Origin: Cohnella pontilimi
GTDB lineage: Bacteria > Bacillota > Bacilli > Paenibacillales > Paenibacillaceae
Assembly (NCBI RefSeq): GCF_005049045.1
Contig: NZ_SUPK01000004.1
Coordinates: 248,001 to 312,000 of the forward strand
Length of the DNA stretch: 64,000 nt
Direction of reading: 5' to 3'
The stretch's first letter is position 1; the number at the start of each line of letters is the position of its first letter. Shown in pieces: positions 8,499 through 17,632 of the stretch. The notes beneath the pieces were generated by a model, which ran no database searches, was not told where the DNA came from, and worked only from the letters and a program-made list of their open reading frames with translations. Both the position numbers and the translations under genes were made by a program.

Positions 8499-10265
8499 TT
8501 ATCCCAGATTAATCTCTCTTATTTTCTCCAACGGAACTTTCGGTTTGCGGTCTTCCGTCAGCAAGCCGTTGATTTCCTGCTGCACGTCGGTCACTTGGGT
8601 ATAGCAGTATCCGCAAATGTAATCCAAGCTCTTGATCGCACGGGTCAGCCCTTCGAACCGTGTCAGGAATTCCTCATCCGACTCCACCTGACGGCCGTAG
8701 CCCCATCCTTTGTCCGATTGATAGGCGATGCCGCCGAACTCCGTGATCATGATCGGCTGCCCCCGGTATCCGTATCCTTCGGCAAAGGCATACTTCCATT
8801 GGTTGCAGGTCGTTTCGTTGCTTACGATGGCGTCTTTGTTGTCCGAGTATCGCTTCAGGAATCCGTCTCCGGTCTGCACGTAATCATGCAACGTCAAAAT
8901 ATCCGATACGGTATGCTCCCAGCCGTCGTTCGTGATGACCGGACGGTGCGGATCGATTGATTTCGTTAAATGATAGACGCCCTCGGTTAATTTCTGTTGC
9001 CGCGAATCGCGCAGGATCGTGGAAACGCCCCAAGATTCGTTGAACGGCACCCACGTAATGATGCTGGGATGGTTGTACTGTTGGCGTACGATTTCCAGCC
9101 ATTCCTTCGTGAACGCCTCAACCGCGCGGTCATGGAATTCGAAAGTAGCCGCCATTTCGGACCATACCAGCAAACCTTTCACGTCGCACCAATAGAGGAA
9201 TCGGGCGTCTTCGATTTTCATATGCTTGCGCACGCCGTTGTAACCCATCTCCAAAATCTTGTCGATATCTTCGATGAGCGCATCCTCGCTCGGCGGGGTC
9301 AGATGACTCTCCGTCCAGTACCCCTGATCCAAAATCAATCTTTGGTAGACCGGCGCATTGTTCAACAGCACCTTGCCTTTTTCGATGGAGATTTTCCGCA
9401 TTCCGAAATAGGAGTGTACCCGATCCACCACGCGATCCTCCGCGTACAGAACGAATTCCACGTCGTACAAATTCGGGTTCTGCGGCGACCAGAGGCATTT
9501 CTTCCACGGACCGTTCGCCTCATGTACCAGATCGACTTCCACCGTCAGGCAGGGGCGGTCGATCGCCAAGCCCACCCGCTTTACGGGTTTGCCCTTCAGC
9601 GTCACGATCGCTTCCAGCCTCAAATCTCCGGCGGCTTCTTCCACTCCGTCCACCTCGTAGTCGAAGCGGACGATTTGGCGGTCGATATCCGGCGTGATTT
9701 TGACCGATTGCAGCCGCTGTTCCTCAACGTACTCCAACCATACTGTCTGCCATATTCCGGTCGTCTGGACATAGAAACATTCGAAATTGTCCTTCGTCCA
9801 ACGCTGCTTGCCCCGAGGCTGCGTGCAGCTATTGCTGTCTTCCGCTTTTAACGTGATCCGGTTGTCTGCTCCGAAGACCAGATACGGGGTAATATCGAAG
9901 GAAAAAGCCGCGTACCCGCCCTGATGGCTGCCCGCCATGACGCCGTTCACCCACACTTTGGCGATATAGTCGACGGCTTGGAAATGCAGGATGACACGTT
10001 TACCTGCGGCATCTTTCGGGATATGAACCGTTTTGCCGTACCAAACTTGCGAATGGAATTCTTCGATGCCGATTCCGCTCGCTTTCGTTTCGTACGTATA
10101 TGGGACGGTAATCTTATGGGTTCCTTCGAACTTCTCCTGCCACTTCTCCATCTCTCCCGCATTGAGGTCATCGAAACGGAAGTCCCATTCGCCGTTCAAA
10201 TTCAGCCAATTCTCGCGTACGAATTGCGGTCTCGGATAATCCTTGATATATGCTGCCGTTGTCAT
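8499..10265 (-). CDS. glycoside hydrolase family 2 enzyme (beta-galactosidase/beta-glucuronidase type)
   Basis: Retaining beta-glycosidase of 588 residues. The N-terminal jelly-roll sugar-binding domain (about 1-185) includes VNGVMAGSHQGGYAAF. An immunoglobulin-like domain (about 186-290) and a TIM barrel follow. The catalytic acid/base is E410 in WVPFNESWG and the nucleophile is E509 in ITEFGG. It lacks the extra C-terminal domains of LacZ, so it belongs to the short GH2 type, whose members act on galactosides, glucuronides or arabinosides. There is no signal peptide, so it should act on imported oligosaccharides. It overlaps the upstream GH51 gene by four bases and ends the transporter operon. 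Confidence 0.9.
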   Translation of the reverse strand: MTTAAYIKDYPRPQFVRENWLNLNGEWDFRFDDLNAGEMEKWQEKFEGTHKITVPYTYETKASGIGIEEFHSQVWYGKTVHIPKDAAGKRVILHFQAVDYIAKVWVNGVMAGSHQGGYAAFSFDITPYLVFGADNRITLKAEDSNSCTQPRGKQRWTKDNFECFYVQTTGIWQTVWLEYVEEQRLQSVKITPDIDRQIVRFDYEVDGVEEAAGDLRLEAIVTLKGKPVKRVGLAIDRPCLTVEVDLVHEANGPWKKCLWSPQNPNLYDVEFVLYAEDRVVDRVHSYFGMRKISIEKGKVLLNNAPVYQRLILDQGYWTESHLTPPSEDALIEDIDKILEMGYNGVRKHMKIEDARFLYWCDVKGLLVWSEMAATFEFHDRAVEAFTKEWLEIVRQQYNHPSIITWVPFNESWGVSTILRDSRQQKLTEGVYHLTKSIDPHRPVITNDGWEHTVSDILTLHDYVQTGDGFLKRYSDNKDAIVSNETTCNQWKYAFAEGYGYRGQPIMITEFGGIAYQSDKGWGYGRQVESDEEFLTRFEGLTRAIKSLDYICGYCYTQVTDVQQEINGLLTEDRKPKVPLEKIREINLG

Positions 10266-12289
10266 GCCCTGCCTCCCGTTTCATGCTTTGCCTTGATCTC
10301 GAGTGCATATATCGACGAAGGACGTAACGCATATCCCTTCTGCCAATCGGCAATCGGTACAATGCGTGACGTACAGCCGATAAGGTTCGGTGCGAAAACG
10401 GAATTGATATCATCCGCGGAATTGCCGGTAATCTCGTGCAATATCGTTTCCCCGGGAGTCTGGAAGGCTTCCAAGTTCAACTCGGTCTTTACCTCCCGCA
10501 GGCTGCGGTTCACGATAAAAACGGTGACGACGCTCCCGTCTTCATTCGCACAGGCCGCGACGTCCAGGTCCGGAAGCGCGTCAAGCCCGATGGGGGTCGG
10601 CTTGTTGGCCTGGACGGAGAAACTCCCGCATTCGGTCTCGATCGGAAGCATCCGCCGGATGTCCCGATTCGCATACAGCTTCATAACTTCATAGGTCGGC
10701 GTTCCGTACACCGTGAGGGGCAATCCGCTCCAGCCGGATACCTTGCCGCAATACTGGTCGGCATAATAGTCGCCTACCCGGATGCATCCCCCAAGCCAAC
10801 CGTTCACCAGATCGGAGAAGCTGCCAATCTGCACGATGTCGCTGCAGCGAAGCATCTCGTTCAAGTTGGCGGCATTGGCGACTGCAGCGCCGAGCGTATG
10901 CTCATCCGGCAGCCCTTTGCGGACCGTATTCGGGTAGTACATCGTGTTGTATTCGGTAATGGCGATCTTCACATGCGCGTGCTTCGGATTCGCGAGAATC
11001 CGCGCCATCGTCTCATGAATGTCTTGGCGCGTCCACTCCGAGTACGCCGCCATTGCCTTATAGCGCTCTTCCGACGGCGTTTCCCGGTTCATCCCGAAAC
11101 GTCCGTAGCCGTGATACAAGTGCAGGGTCAAATAGTCGAAATGCTCGCCTGCAATGTCTAGCACCGTCCTGTTCCATTCCTGATTGGTATGCCCGCAAGC
11201 CAGCAGAATGATCGAGGGGTCGGCCGCCTTCATGGCTTGCGCGAACGAAATGCACCTTTCGGCAAACCGGTCCGCGGTACAAGTGCCGACCTGCCATTGC
11301 CCCCACACCTCGTTGCCGATTTCCCAATAGCGGACGTTGTACGGCTCCGGGTAACCGTTCGCCGCCCGCCGTGCTCCCATCGGCGTGTCGATTCCCCCGT
11401 TGCAGTACTCTATCCACTGCGCGGCTTCTTCGGGCGTGCCGGATCCGTCGTTCACGCAAATGAGCGGCTCGACTTGCAGCTCCCGGCAAAACCGGATGAA
11501 TTCGTCCGTGCCGAAATATTTGCTCGTCCATCCACCCCATGCTTCATTGTACATAACGGGCCGCTCCAGATCCGGCCCGACGCCGTGCTCCCAGTGGTAG
11601 GCGCTGATATAGTTGCCGGCGAGCCTCATCATGCCCGCGTTCAAATCCCGCGTCATGTCCACGACCTCGCGCTTGACGAGGCCGACGTTGTCCTCCGGCA
11701 GCAAAGACAGATGGTCGATCCAGAGCATGCCGGTGGACACGTGGTCGATCCAGCGAGGATGTTCAGCCGGCACGTATATCCGGACCTCCGCGTCGACGCA
11801 CGCGCGGGAAACGGGCAACATCGCTTCGTACTCCAACCAATTATGGCTCGTGAGATCGATGCGGACCTGGCCGAGCGATTGTTCCGAGAGGCGGTCTACC
11901 GCTTCCACGATCACATAACGGAGCTCGACGGAAGCACGAGCCACCAGCCTGACCTTGTAGGCGATCGGCCCCTTGAGCGCCGCCTTCTGCGCGACGCCGG
12001 CATACGCCTCGTCATCGCTTAAAACGCGGACGCGCTGTGCGCGGCCCGAATGCCTCGGAGCCGGCGCTTCCAGCGCGTACCGGGTATTCCTTCCGTTCGT
12101 GAAAGCCGTCCAACTGCCCGATATTTCCGTCTTCGTCTCCGCTTCGCTCTCGAAATCCATATCCTTCAAAGGAAAAGCGAGCATGGCCTCCATATGATCC
12201 CGAATGTCCTCCACGAAGTGCCCGAACAGGTACGGGTTGACGGTATGCTCGCTGGGCTTTCCGCAATCGATTTTGATCTTCGCGTTCAT
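10262..12289 (-). CDS. alpha-L-arabinofuranosidase, GH51-like
   Basis: Predicted intracellular arabinofuranosidase of 675 residues that removes arabinose side groups from arabinan or arabinoxylan fragments. An N-terminal beta-sandwich-like portion (about 20-205) precedes a TIM barrel. The acid/base is E327 in YWEIGNEVWG and the nucleophile is E446 in KIAITEYNTMYY. A C-terminal beta domain closes the protein. The length fits the longer GH51 type with an added N-terminal module, rather than the roughly 500-residue AbfA type. It starts 20 bp after the upstream permease stop and overlaps the GH2 gene (ATGA), implying tight coupling of the two enzymes. Confidence 0.88.
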   Translation of the reverse strand: MNAKIKIDCGKPSEHTVNPYLFGHFVEDIRDHMEAMLAFPLKDMDFESEAETKTEISGSWTAFTNGRNTRYALEAPAPRHSGRAQRVRVLSDDEAYAGVAQKAALKGPIAYKVRLVARASVELRYVIVEAVDRLSEQSLGQVRIDLTSHNWLEYEAMLPVSRACVDAEVRIYVPAEHPRWIDHVSTGMLWIDHLSLLPEDNVGLVKREVVDMTRDLNAGMMRLAGNYISAYHWEHGVGPDLERPVMYNEAWGGWTSKYFGTDEFIRFCRELQVEPLICVNDGSGTPEEAAQWIEYCNGGIDTPMGARRAANGYPEPYNVRYWEIGNEVWGQWQVGTCTADRFAERCISFAQAMKAADPSIILLACGHTNQEWNRTVLDIAGEHFDYLTLHLYHGYGRFGMNRETPSEERYKAMAAYSEWTRQDIHETMARILANPKHAHVKIAITEYNTMYYPNTVRKGLPDEHTLGAAVANAANLNEMLRCSDIVQIGSFSDLVNGWLGGCIRVGDYYADQYCGKVSGWSGLPLTVYGTPTYEVMKLYANRDIRRMLPIETECGSFSVQANKPTPIGLDALPDLDVAACANEDGSVVTVFIVNRSLREVKTELNLEAFQTPGETILHEITGNSADDINSVFAPNLIGCTSRIVPIADWQKGYALRPSSIYALEIKAKHETGGRA

Positions 12290-12309
12290 CTTCTACACTG
12301 AACCTCCGT

Positions 12310-13203
12310 TCATCCTTTGATCGAGCCGATCATGACGCCTTTGACAAAATGCCGCTGCACGAACGGGTACATGATCAATACGGGCAGACTGGAGATAATG
12401 ATCACTGCATATTTGATGCCCTCGGCAAGCAGAACTTGATTCTCCATTCCGACATTGCCGTCGGCGGAGCCGGCAGTGCTAATCATCAGAATTTCGCGCA
12501 GCACGAGCTGGAGCGGATACAGATGCTCGTTGCGGATATAGATGAGCGCGCCGAAAAACGAGTTCCAGTGGCCGACCGCATAGAACAACACCATCACCGC
12601 CAAGATCGGCTTCGATAAGGGCAGAATGATGCTGACGAGCAGCCGCCAGTTGGAGCAGCCGTCTATATGTGCGGCTTCCTGCAGCTCCCAAGGGATGCTG
12701 GATTGGAAATACGTCCGCATGACAATCAGATTGTAAGTGGCGATCGCGCCGGGCACGATCAGCGCCCACATGGTGTCGACCATGCCCAGGCTTTTGACGA
12801 GCAGGTAGGTCGGGATCAGCCCGCCGTTGAAGAACATGGTGAGCGTGATCAGAACCATCAGCAATTTGCGCCCGGGCAGGTCCGGCCTGGACAGCGGATA
12901 AGCCGCCAGAATCGTCATGACCATGTTGACTGCCGTGCCGACCACCGTATACAAAAGGGTGTTGCGATACCCGAGCCAAACTTTCCCGTCGTGCAGGATG
13001 TAATTATAAGCGGCCAGCGTGAACCCTTTCGGCAGCAGCCATACTTCTCCGCCCAACACCTTGGCCGGATTACTGAAAGACGCGCTGACGACGAACACGA
13101 GCGGGTACAGCACGATCAAGATGATGAGCGTCGCGATCGTATAATTGACCGCATTGAACACCCGCCCATCCGATTGCCCGCTAAGCTTCGCTTGCTTGGA
13201 CAT
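12310..13203 (-). CDS. carbohydrate ABC transporter permease (LplC/YtcP-like)
   Basis: Inner-membrane permease of 297 residues with six predicted helices and the binding-protein-dependent transport loop around EAAHIDGCSNWRLLVSIILP, where the conserved EAA...G motif contacts the ATPase. The ATG at 13203 is chosen because it has a GGGGGG ribosome stretch eight bases upstream and matches the family N-terminus; a start at 13224 is possible. It pairs with the permease just upstream and the lipoprotein at 14307. No ATPase gene is in the window, as is usual for this family, which borrows a shared MsmX-type ATPase. Confidence 0.92.
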   Translation of the reverse strand: MSKQAKLSGQSDGRVFNAVNYTIATLIILIVLYPLVFVVSASFSNPAKVLGGEVWLLPKGFTLAAYNYILHDGKVWLGYRNTLLYTVVGTAVNMVMTILAAYPLSRPDLPGRKLLMVLITLTMFFNGGLIPTYLLVKSLGMVDTMWALIVPGAIATYNLIVMRTYFQSSIPWELQEAAHIDGCSNWRLLVSIILPLSKPILAVMVLFYAVGHWNSFFGALIYIRNEHLYPLQLVLREILMISTAGSADGNVGMENQVLLAEGIKYAVIIISSLPVLIMYPFVQRHFVKGVMIGSIKG

Positions 13204-13217
13204 GTCGCCTGCCCCCC

Positions 13218-14180
13218 TTACCATAAGCTTGTCTCCGCCGTTTTGCGCGCAAAGCGGTTCACGAGCAGGAGCAAAGTCAAATTGATGACCGAGTTGAACA
13301 GTCCGATGGCAGCCGTGTAACTGTACTCCCCGTTGAGAATGCCCGTCTTGTAAACGAACGTGGAGATGACGTCGCTCGCTTCCGAGTTCAGGTTGTTCTG
13401 CATGAGCAGAATTTTCTCGAAGCCGATGTCCATGAAATGCCCGACGTCCAAAATCAGCAAAATGACGATGACGGGGACGATCCCCGGTATGGAGACGTGC
13501 CAGATGCGCCGCAGCCGCGAAGCTCCGTCCATCTTGGCGGCTTCATACAACTGGGGGTTGATCCCGCTCAGCGCCGCGATATAGATGATCGACTGCCAGC
13601 CCATGTTCTGCCAGATGTTCGAACTGATGAAGATCGTCTTGAACCACCCGGCCGACTCCATAAAGCGGATCGGCTCGCCTCCGAGCCCTTGAATCAACGA
13701 GTTGATGGGACCGCCCGTTGGCGACAGGAACACCGTCAAAATCCCAACGATGACGACGACCGATATGAAGTGGGGAATGAACGTGATGTTCTGCAGTACC
13801 TTGTTGAACGTTTTGTTCTGAATTTCGCTCACGATGAGCGCAAGAAGGATCGGAATCGGAAATCCGATGAGCATCGAGAATAAATTGATGGACAACGTAT
13901 TCCAGAGGAGCCTGCCAAGGTAATACGAATCGAAAAACCGCGTAAAGTGTTCGAGGCCTGCCCAGTGGCTGCCTCCGATTCCTTTGCTGGCAACGAAGTT
14001 TTTGAACGCGATCTGCAGTCCGTACATCGGCCCGTATTGGAAGATTAAATACCAGGCGACCGGAAGAAGCAGCATCAAATACAAGTCATACCGCTTGGCG
14101 ATCCGCGTGAACAACCCGCTTCCCCGCCGCGTGCGCACCTGAGGCGGAGCGGCCGCCATTTGGGCTTGCGCGCTCTTCAT
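13218..14180 (-). CDS. carbohydrate ABC transporter permease (LplB/YteP-like)
   Basis: Permease of 320 residues with six helices, the conserved N-terminal YLMLLLPVAWYLIFQYGPMY and the EAA loop EAAKMDGASRLRRIWHVSIP. A GAAAGGAGAAG ribosome site precedes the ATG. It is the first of the two permeases, separated from its partner by only 14 bp, and should import oligosaccharides delivered by the lipoprotein encoded upstream. Confidence 0.93.
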   Translation of the reverse strand: MKSAQAQMAAAPPQVRTRRGSGLFTRIAKRYDLYLMLLLPVAWYLIFQYGPMYGLQIAFKNFVASKGIGGSHWAGLEHFTRFFDSYYLGRLLWNTLSINLFSMLIGFPIPILLALIVSEIQNKTFNKVLQNITFIPHFISVVVIVGILTVFLSPTGGPINSLIQGLGGEPIRFMESAGWFKTIFISSNIWQNMGWQSIIYIAALSGINPQLYEAAKMDGASRLRRIWHVSIPGIVPVIVILLILDVGHFMDIGFEKILLMQNNLNSEASDVISTFVYKTGILNGEYSYTAAIGLFNSVINLTLLLLVNRFARKTAETSLW

Positions 14181-14224
14181 GGGAATCTTCTCCTTTCAAA
14201 AGCGAAAGGCGCTCTTCATCCCGG

Positions 14225-14251
14225 GAGAAGCATTCTCGTCGAACGCTTCTC
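14225..14251 (-). other. small intercistronic hairpin
   Basis: GAGAAGC and GCTTCTC arms enclose 13 bases in the 126-bp gap between the binding-protein gene and the first permease. Hairpins here often stabilise the upstream message, so that binding protein is made in excess over permease. No T-run follows, so it is unlikely to be a full terminator. Confidence 0.4.
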
Positions 14252-14306
14252 TCGGAATTCCGAGCCCTTTTTCGCAGTGTCGTTTGAGGATGCTTGAATC
14301 CGATTT

Positions 14307-15899
14307 TTATTTCTTCATCTTGTCATAGGCATCCTGATAAATTTTCTGCAGCTCGTCGATATTCAGCTTCTTCAGGGTCGACTGGTATTCGCCCCACTTG
14401 TCGAAACTGAGTGCTCCGGCGATGAACTTCGTGCTCTGTTCTTCGAAATACTTGTTGATATCGTTCGTCAGGACGTTGACGCGCTGCGCGGTTTGCTCAT
14501 CGAACATCGGCGCACCGTATTTCACCTTCGGCATAAACGGCGTGAGCTGGTCCTGGGCCGCCTGCACTTGCGGCGGATTGATGAAGGACGCGACCTTGTC
14601 GCTAATGAGATGGGGAGCGCCTCCGCCGGCGTACGGAGTGATTTTCGATTGGTTGCCCGACTTCAAGAACGCTTCCGTGTAGTAAGGAATGCCGTCCTTC
14701 AGCTCGTAGTTCTCGCCTTCCCGGCCGAACCTCAGCATGGTAGAGCCTTCATCGCTGTAGAAGTAATCGATCCAGCGCATCGTGATTTCCGGGTATTTGT
14801 TCTCCGACGTGATGGCGAACGCTCCGAAATCCCGGGCGATCGGCGCGGCTTGGGCCTGCAAGCGGTCGCCGTACGGGCCGGCCGGCGGCGAGATCCCCAC
14901 GTATTGGACTGCGATGTCCCGGAAGGGATTGTTCGTCTGGTCAAAGAAAAATCCCGTGTTACCCGAGGCTTGTTTGGCCAAATATTGCGCTTCCTTCTGG
15001 GAGAAGACCTCGGGATCCAACAATTTCTCTTTGTACAGCTTGTTCAGGTACATCAGCAGTTCTTTGTATTTGTCGCTGCCCATCCAGATTTCCACTTTGT
15101 CGTTGACCAGGTTGATGTTGTAACCGAGCTGCTGATCCAAGCCGAACGAACCGCTCATGATGTTGACGACCGGTATTCCTTGGCCGGGTACGCCGGCCCG
15201 AGCGGTCATCGGGAGTTCGTCCTGTTTGCCGTTGCCGTTCGGGTCCTTGTCGCGGAATGCTTTGAGTGTCTCGTACAACTCGTCCGTCGTTTCCGGAACT
15301 TTCAGGTTCAGCTTTTTCAGCCAAGCCTGGTTAATCCACTTCTTGTCCGTACGCGCCGCGTTCAGCGTCACGATGCCCGGAATCGCGTAGATGTGGCCTT
15401 CCGGAGTCGTGATGCTCGCGCGGATTTCGGGATTCTGATCCATGAGCGCCTTCAGGTTCGGCGCATACTTTTCGATCAAGCCTTCCAGCGGAATCAGCTG
15501 GCCCGCTGCCCCGTAACGGGTCGCTTCGAGAGGCGTAAGTCCCGAACGGTACACCGCGTCCGGAAGTTCGTTCGACGCGAACAACAGGTTTTTCTTCTCC
15601 TGGAAGCCGTCTGTCGGCGCTTCGGTGAATTCCACGTGTACGTTCGTCATTTTCTCGTAATCCTGGAACACCGGCATATCCTTGAACGGACCGTTGGAAG
15701 GAGCGATCCGGGTGAACATTTTCAGCGTGATCTTATCCTTCACGAGCGGGAATCCGCTTTCATTGACGGCATTTTCGGTTGACGCCGATGCCGTTGGTCC
15801 CGCCTCTTTCTTATCGCCGGATCCGGAATTGCATCCGGCCAGCGTCAGACCGGCAGCGATCGTCGCGATCATCGCCGTTCTTTTCCAGTGTTTACGCAT
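14307..15899 (-). CDS. extracellular sugar-binding lipoprotein (LplA/YtcQ-like)
   Basis: Substrate-binding protein of 530 residues with a lipoprotein signal ending LTLAGC (lipid-anchored C23). A Ser/Gly/Lys-rich linker and a large two-lobed binding domain typical of the 500-550-residue LplA group follow. It should capture oligosaccharides and hand them to the two downstream permeases. A GGGGG ribosome site lies about ten bases before the ATG. A promoter with an overlapping cre-like site lies just upstream, indicating glucose repression of the operon. Confidence 0.93.
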   Translation of the reverse strand: MRKHWKRTAMIATIAAGLTLAGCNSGSGDKKEAGPTASASTENAVNESGFPLVKDKITLKMFTRIAPSNGPFKDMPVFQDYEKMTNVHVEFTEAPTDGFQEKKNLLFASNELPDAVYRSGLTPLEATRYGAAGQLIPLEGLIEKYAPNLKALMDQNPEIRASITTPEGHIYAIPGIVTLNAARTDKKWINQAWLKKLNLKVPETTDELYETLKAFRDKDPNGNGKQDELPMTARAGVPGQGIPVVNIMSGSFGLDQQLGYNINLVNDKVEIWMGSDKYKELLMYLNKLYKEKLLDPEVFSQKEAQYLAKQASGNTGFFFDQTNNPFRDIAVQYVGISPPAGPYGDRLQAQAAPIARDFGAFAITSENKYPEITMRWIDYFYSDEGSTMLRFGREGENYELKDGIPYYTEAFLKSGNQSKITPYAGGGAPHLISDKVASFINPPQVQAAQDQLTPFMPKVKYGAPMFDEQTAQRVNVLTNDINKYFEEQSTKFIAGALSFDKWGEYQSTLKKLNIDELQKIYQDAYDKMKK

Positions 15900-15964
15900 G
15901 AATCTGTGACCCCCGTTGTTCGATTCACCAGACGGTTTTGTAAGCGTTGCCGCGGTGTGAGTTC

Positions 15965-15993
15965 ATTATATTTCACGATTGAAAGCGCTAAAT
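15965..15993 (-). promoter_or_regulatory. promoter -10 with cre-like CcpA site for the sugar operon
   Basis: On the minus strand a perfect TATAAT (plus-strand 15965-15970) lies about 65 bp before the binding-protein start. At 15980-15993 the sequence TGAAAGCGCTAAAT matches 13 of 14 positions of the cre consensus TGWAARCGYTWNCW and sits over the place of the -35 element. CcpA bound there would block RNA polymerase. The site is seen; its function is inferred from consensus and position. Confidence 0.7.
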
Positions 15994-16033
15994 TCCAAAT
16001 ATATGACTATTTACTCCACTTATTTTACGTCGG

Positions 16034-17629
16034 TTACCTCTTGACCAAGCTGAAGCTGTTTACATAGGCGTGCGGTGTCATCCCGGTCAATTCCTTGAAC
16101 ACTTTGAAGAAATAATTATAAGTGGAAAATCCGACGCGATTGCTGATCTCCTTGACGGAATACCGGCCGCTCTCGAGCAGCCTTCGGCCCGCATCGATGC
16201 GTACCCGGTTCACATATTCGGAAAACGTCGACCGCGTTTCTTCTTTGAATATTCGGCTGAGGTACGAAGGGTTTAATCCGATCGCGCCGGCTGCCAGCTC
16301 CAACGTGACGTTGCCCGAATAGTTTTCCTGGATATATTGGATCGCCTGCGACACATGCCGGGAATAGGAGCCGCTGACCTGATGCTGTTTCAGCAGCTTC
16401 AGCAAATCGGCATAATAGCATCGCAGCCATTGCTCCAGTTCTTCGACGCTGCCGATTCTCTTCAGATCGTCGCGTGAAGGCAACGGCTTCGTCGTATCGG
16501 TGACCCGCAGACATTTGGCAATCGCTTTATCCCCAAGCTGCAAAAATTCACGGACGATCATTTGGACAGCATGGGAATGAACCGGCTGTCGGCGAATGGT
16601 TGCGAAAATGGAGGCGATCAACTGATGCATGGCTTCTTCGTCCAGCCTCTCGATTGATAAAAGGAGCTGCTTCTGCTCTTCAATCGTCAAAGAATGACGC
16701 GGCTGAATGCGGCTTGCCGGCTCCGTGGAAGGGGAGTTGTCGAGAATTCTCACCGCCGCGGCGTAACTTGCTCCGATTTGCGACAACTTGCCACATATGT
16801 GACCGACAGCATAGATGGATTTCAAATTCAAATACAGCTCAAGCGAGTGCTGGAGCTTGCCCATCAATCTGACGGCCTCGCTAGCAACTGCATGTTCGCT
16901 GCGCTCCCGAAATGCGAGAACGACAACCAGGCGACCGTCTTCCACGTAGGCCGCCGGCCGTTCGAGAATGTCGCCCAAGCTTTGCTGCACGATATCGACG
17001 GCCTGCCGGACCATCCGATTCGTTTGCGCGTCGCTATAGGACTCCGTGAGCAGCAGGAAAGGAACGATCTGCACGGCCGCCGTGACGTAGCAGGCAGCTT
17101 GGGCGAACATGCCGTTCTTACGCGCGATCCTTTCAAGTTCATGGACGGTATCCGGCTTCCCTCTGGCCATATCCGCGAGACAGTCGCGAATGCTATGAAG
17201 GTCCGTTCGCTCTGCCATTTCGCCCGCCGGGCGAGCATGCCTCCGATCCTCCCGTTGCAATTCCTGGACCGCTTTATTCAAGCTGGACAAGAGTGACGTG
17301 TCATCCAGCCGGTGCTTCAGCAAATAATCGACTGCGCCGTTCCTCAAACACTCGCGCACGTAATCGTAATCATCGTAGCTGCTGAGCATGATCGTCTTGA
17401 CCGCGGGAAACCTTTCCCGAATCGCACGATTCAGTTCCACGCCGTCCATTTCGGGCATATTCACGTCGATGATGGCAATGTGCGGGGGCGATTGCTCGAT
17501 CATCGACAAAGCCATGGCGCCGTTATACGCTTCGCCGCTCAGGTCGAAACCGTGTCTGTTCCAATCCGTGAGCGTCGACAGATGATGACGAACCAACGGC
17601 TCATCGTCAACGAGAAGCACATTGAACAT
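16034..17629 (-). CDS. YesN-type response regulator with AraC DNA-binding domain
   Basis: Cytoplasmic regulator of 531 residues: an N-terminal receiver (about 1-120) with phosphoacceptor D55 in IAIIDVNMPEMDG, a middle region without recognised catalytic motifs (about 150-400), and a C-terminal AraC/XylS double helix-turn-helix with the signature GFSTYNYFFKVFKELTGMTP. It starts three bases after the YesM-type kinase stop, with an AGAGGTGG ribosome site. The pair probably activates the adjacent transporter and GH operon in response to an oligosaccharide. Confidence 0.93.
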   Translation of the reverse strand: MFNVLLVDDEPLVRHHLSTLTDWNRHGFDLSGEAYNGAMALSMIEQSPPHIAIIDVNMPEMDGVELNRAIRERFPAVKTIMLSSYDDYDYVRECLRNGAVDYLLKHRLDDTSLLSSLNKAVQELQREDRRHARPAGEMAERTDLHSIRDCLADMARGKPDTVHELERIARKNGMFAQAACYVTAAVQIVPFLLLTESYSDAQTNRMVRQAVDIVQQSLGDILERPAAYVEDGRLVVVLAFRERSEHAVASEAVRLMGKLQHSLELYLNLKSIYAVGHICGKLSQIGASYAAAVRILDNSPSTEPASRIQPRHSLTIEEQKQLLLSIERLDEEAMHQLIASIFATIRRQPVHSHAVQMIVREFLQLGDKAIAKCLRVTDTTKPLPSRDDLKRIGSVEELEQWLRCYYADLLKLLKQHQVSGSYSRHVSQAIQYIQENYSGNVTLELAAGAIGLNPSYLSRIFKEETRSTFSEYVNRVRIDAGRRLLESGRYSVKEISNRVGFSTYNYFFKVFKELTGMTPHAYVNSFSLVKR

Positions 17630-17632
17630 GGC

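Noticed and set aside
14493-15782. 429-residue plus-strand open frame
   Set aside because: It mirrors the sugar-binding lipoprotein gene, which has a lipobox and family sequence; the opposite frame is open only because of codon bias.
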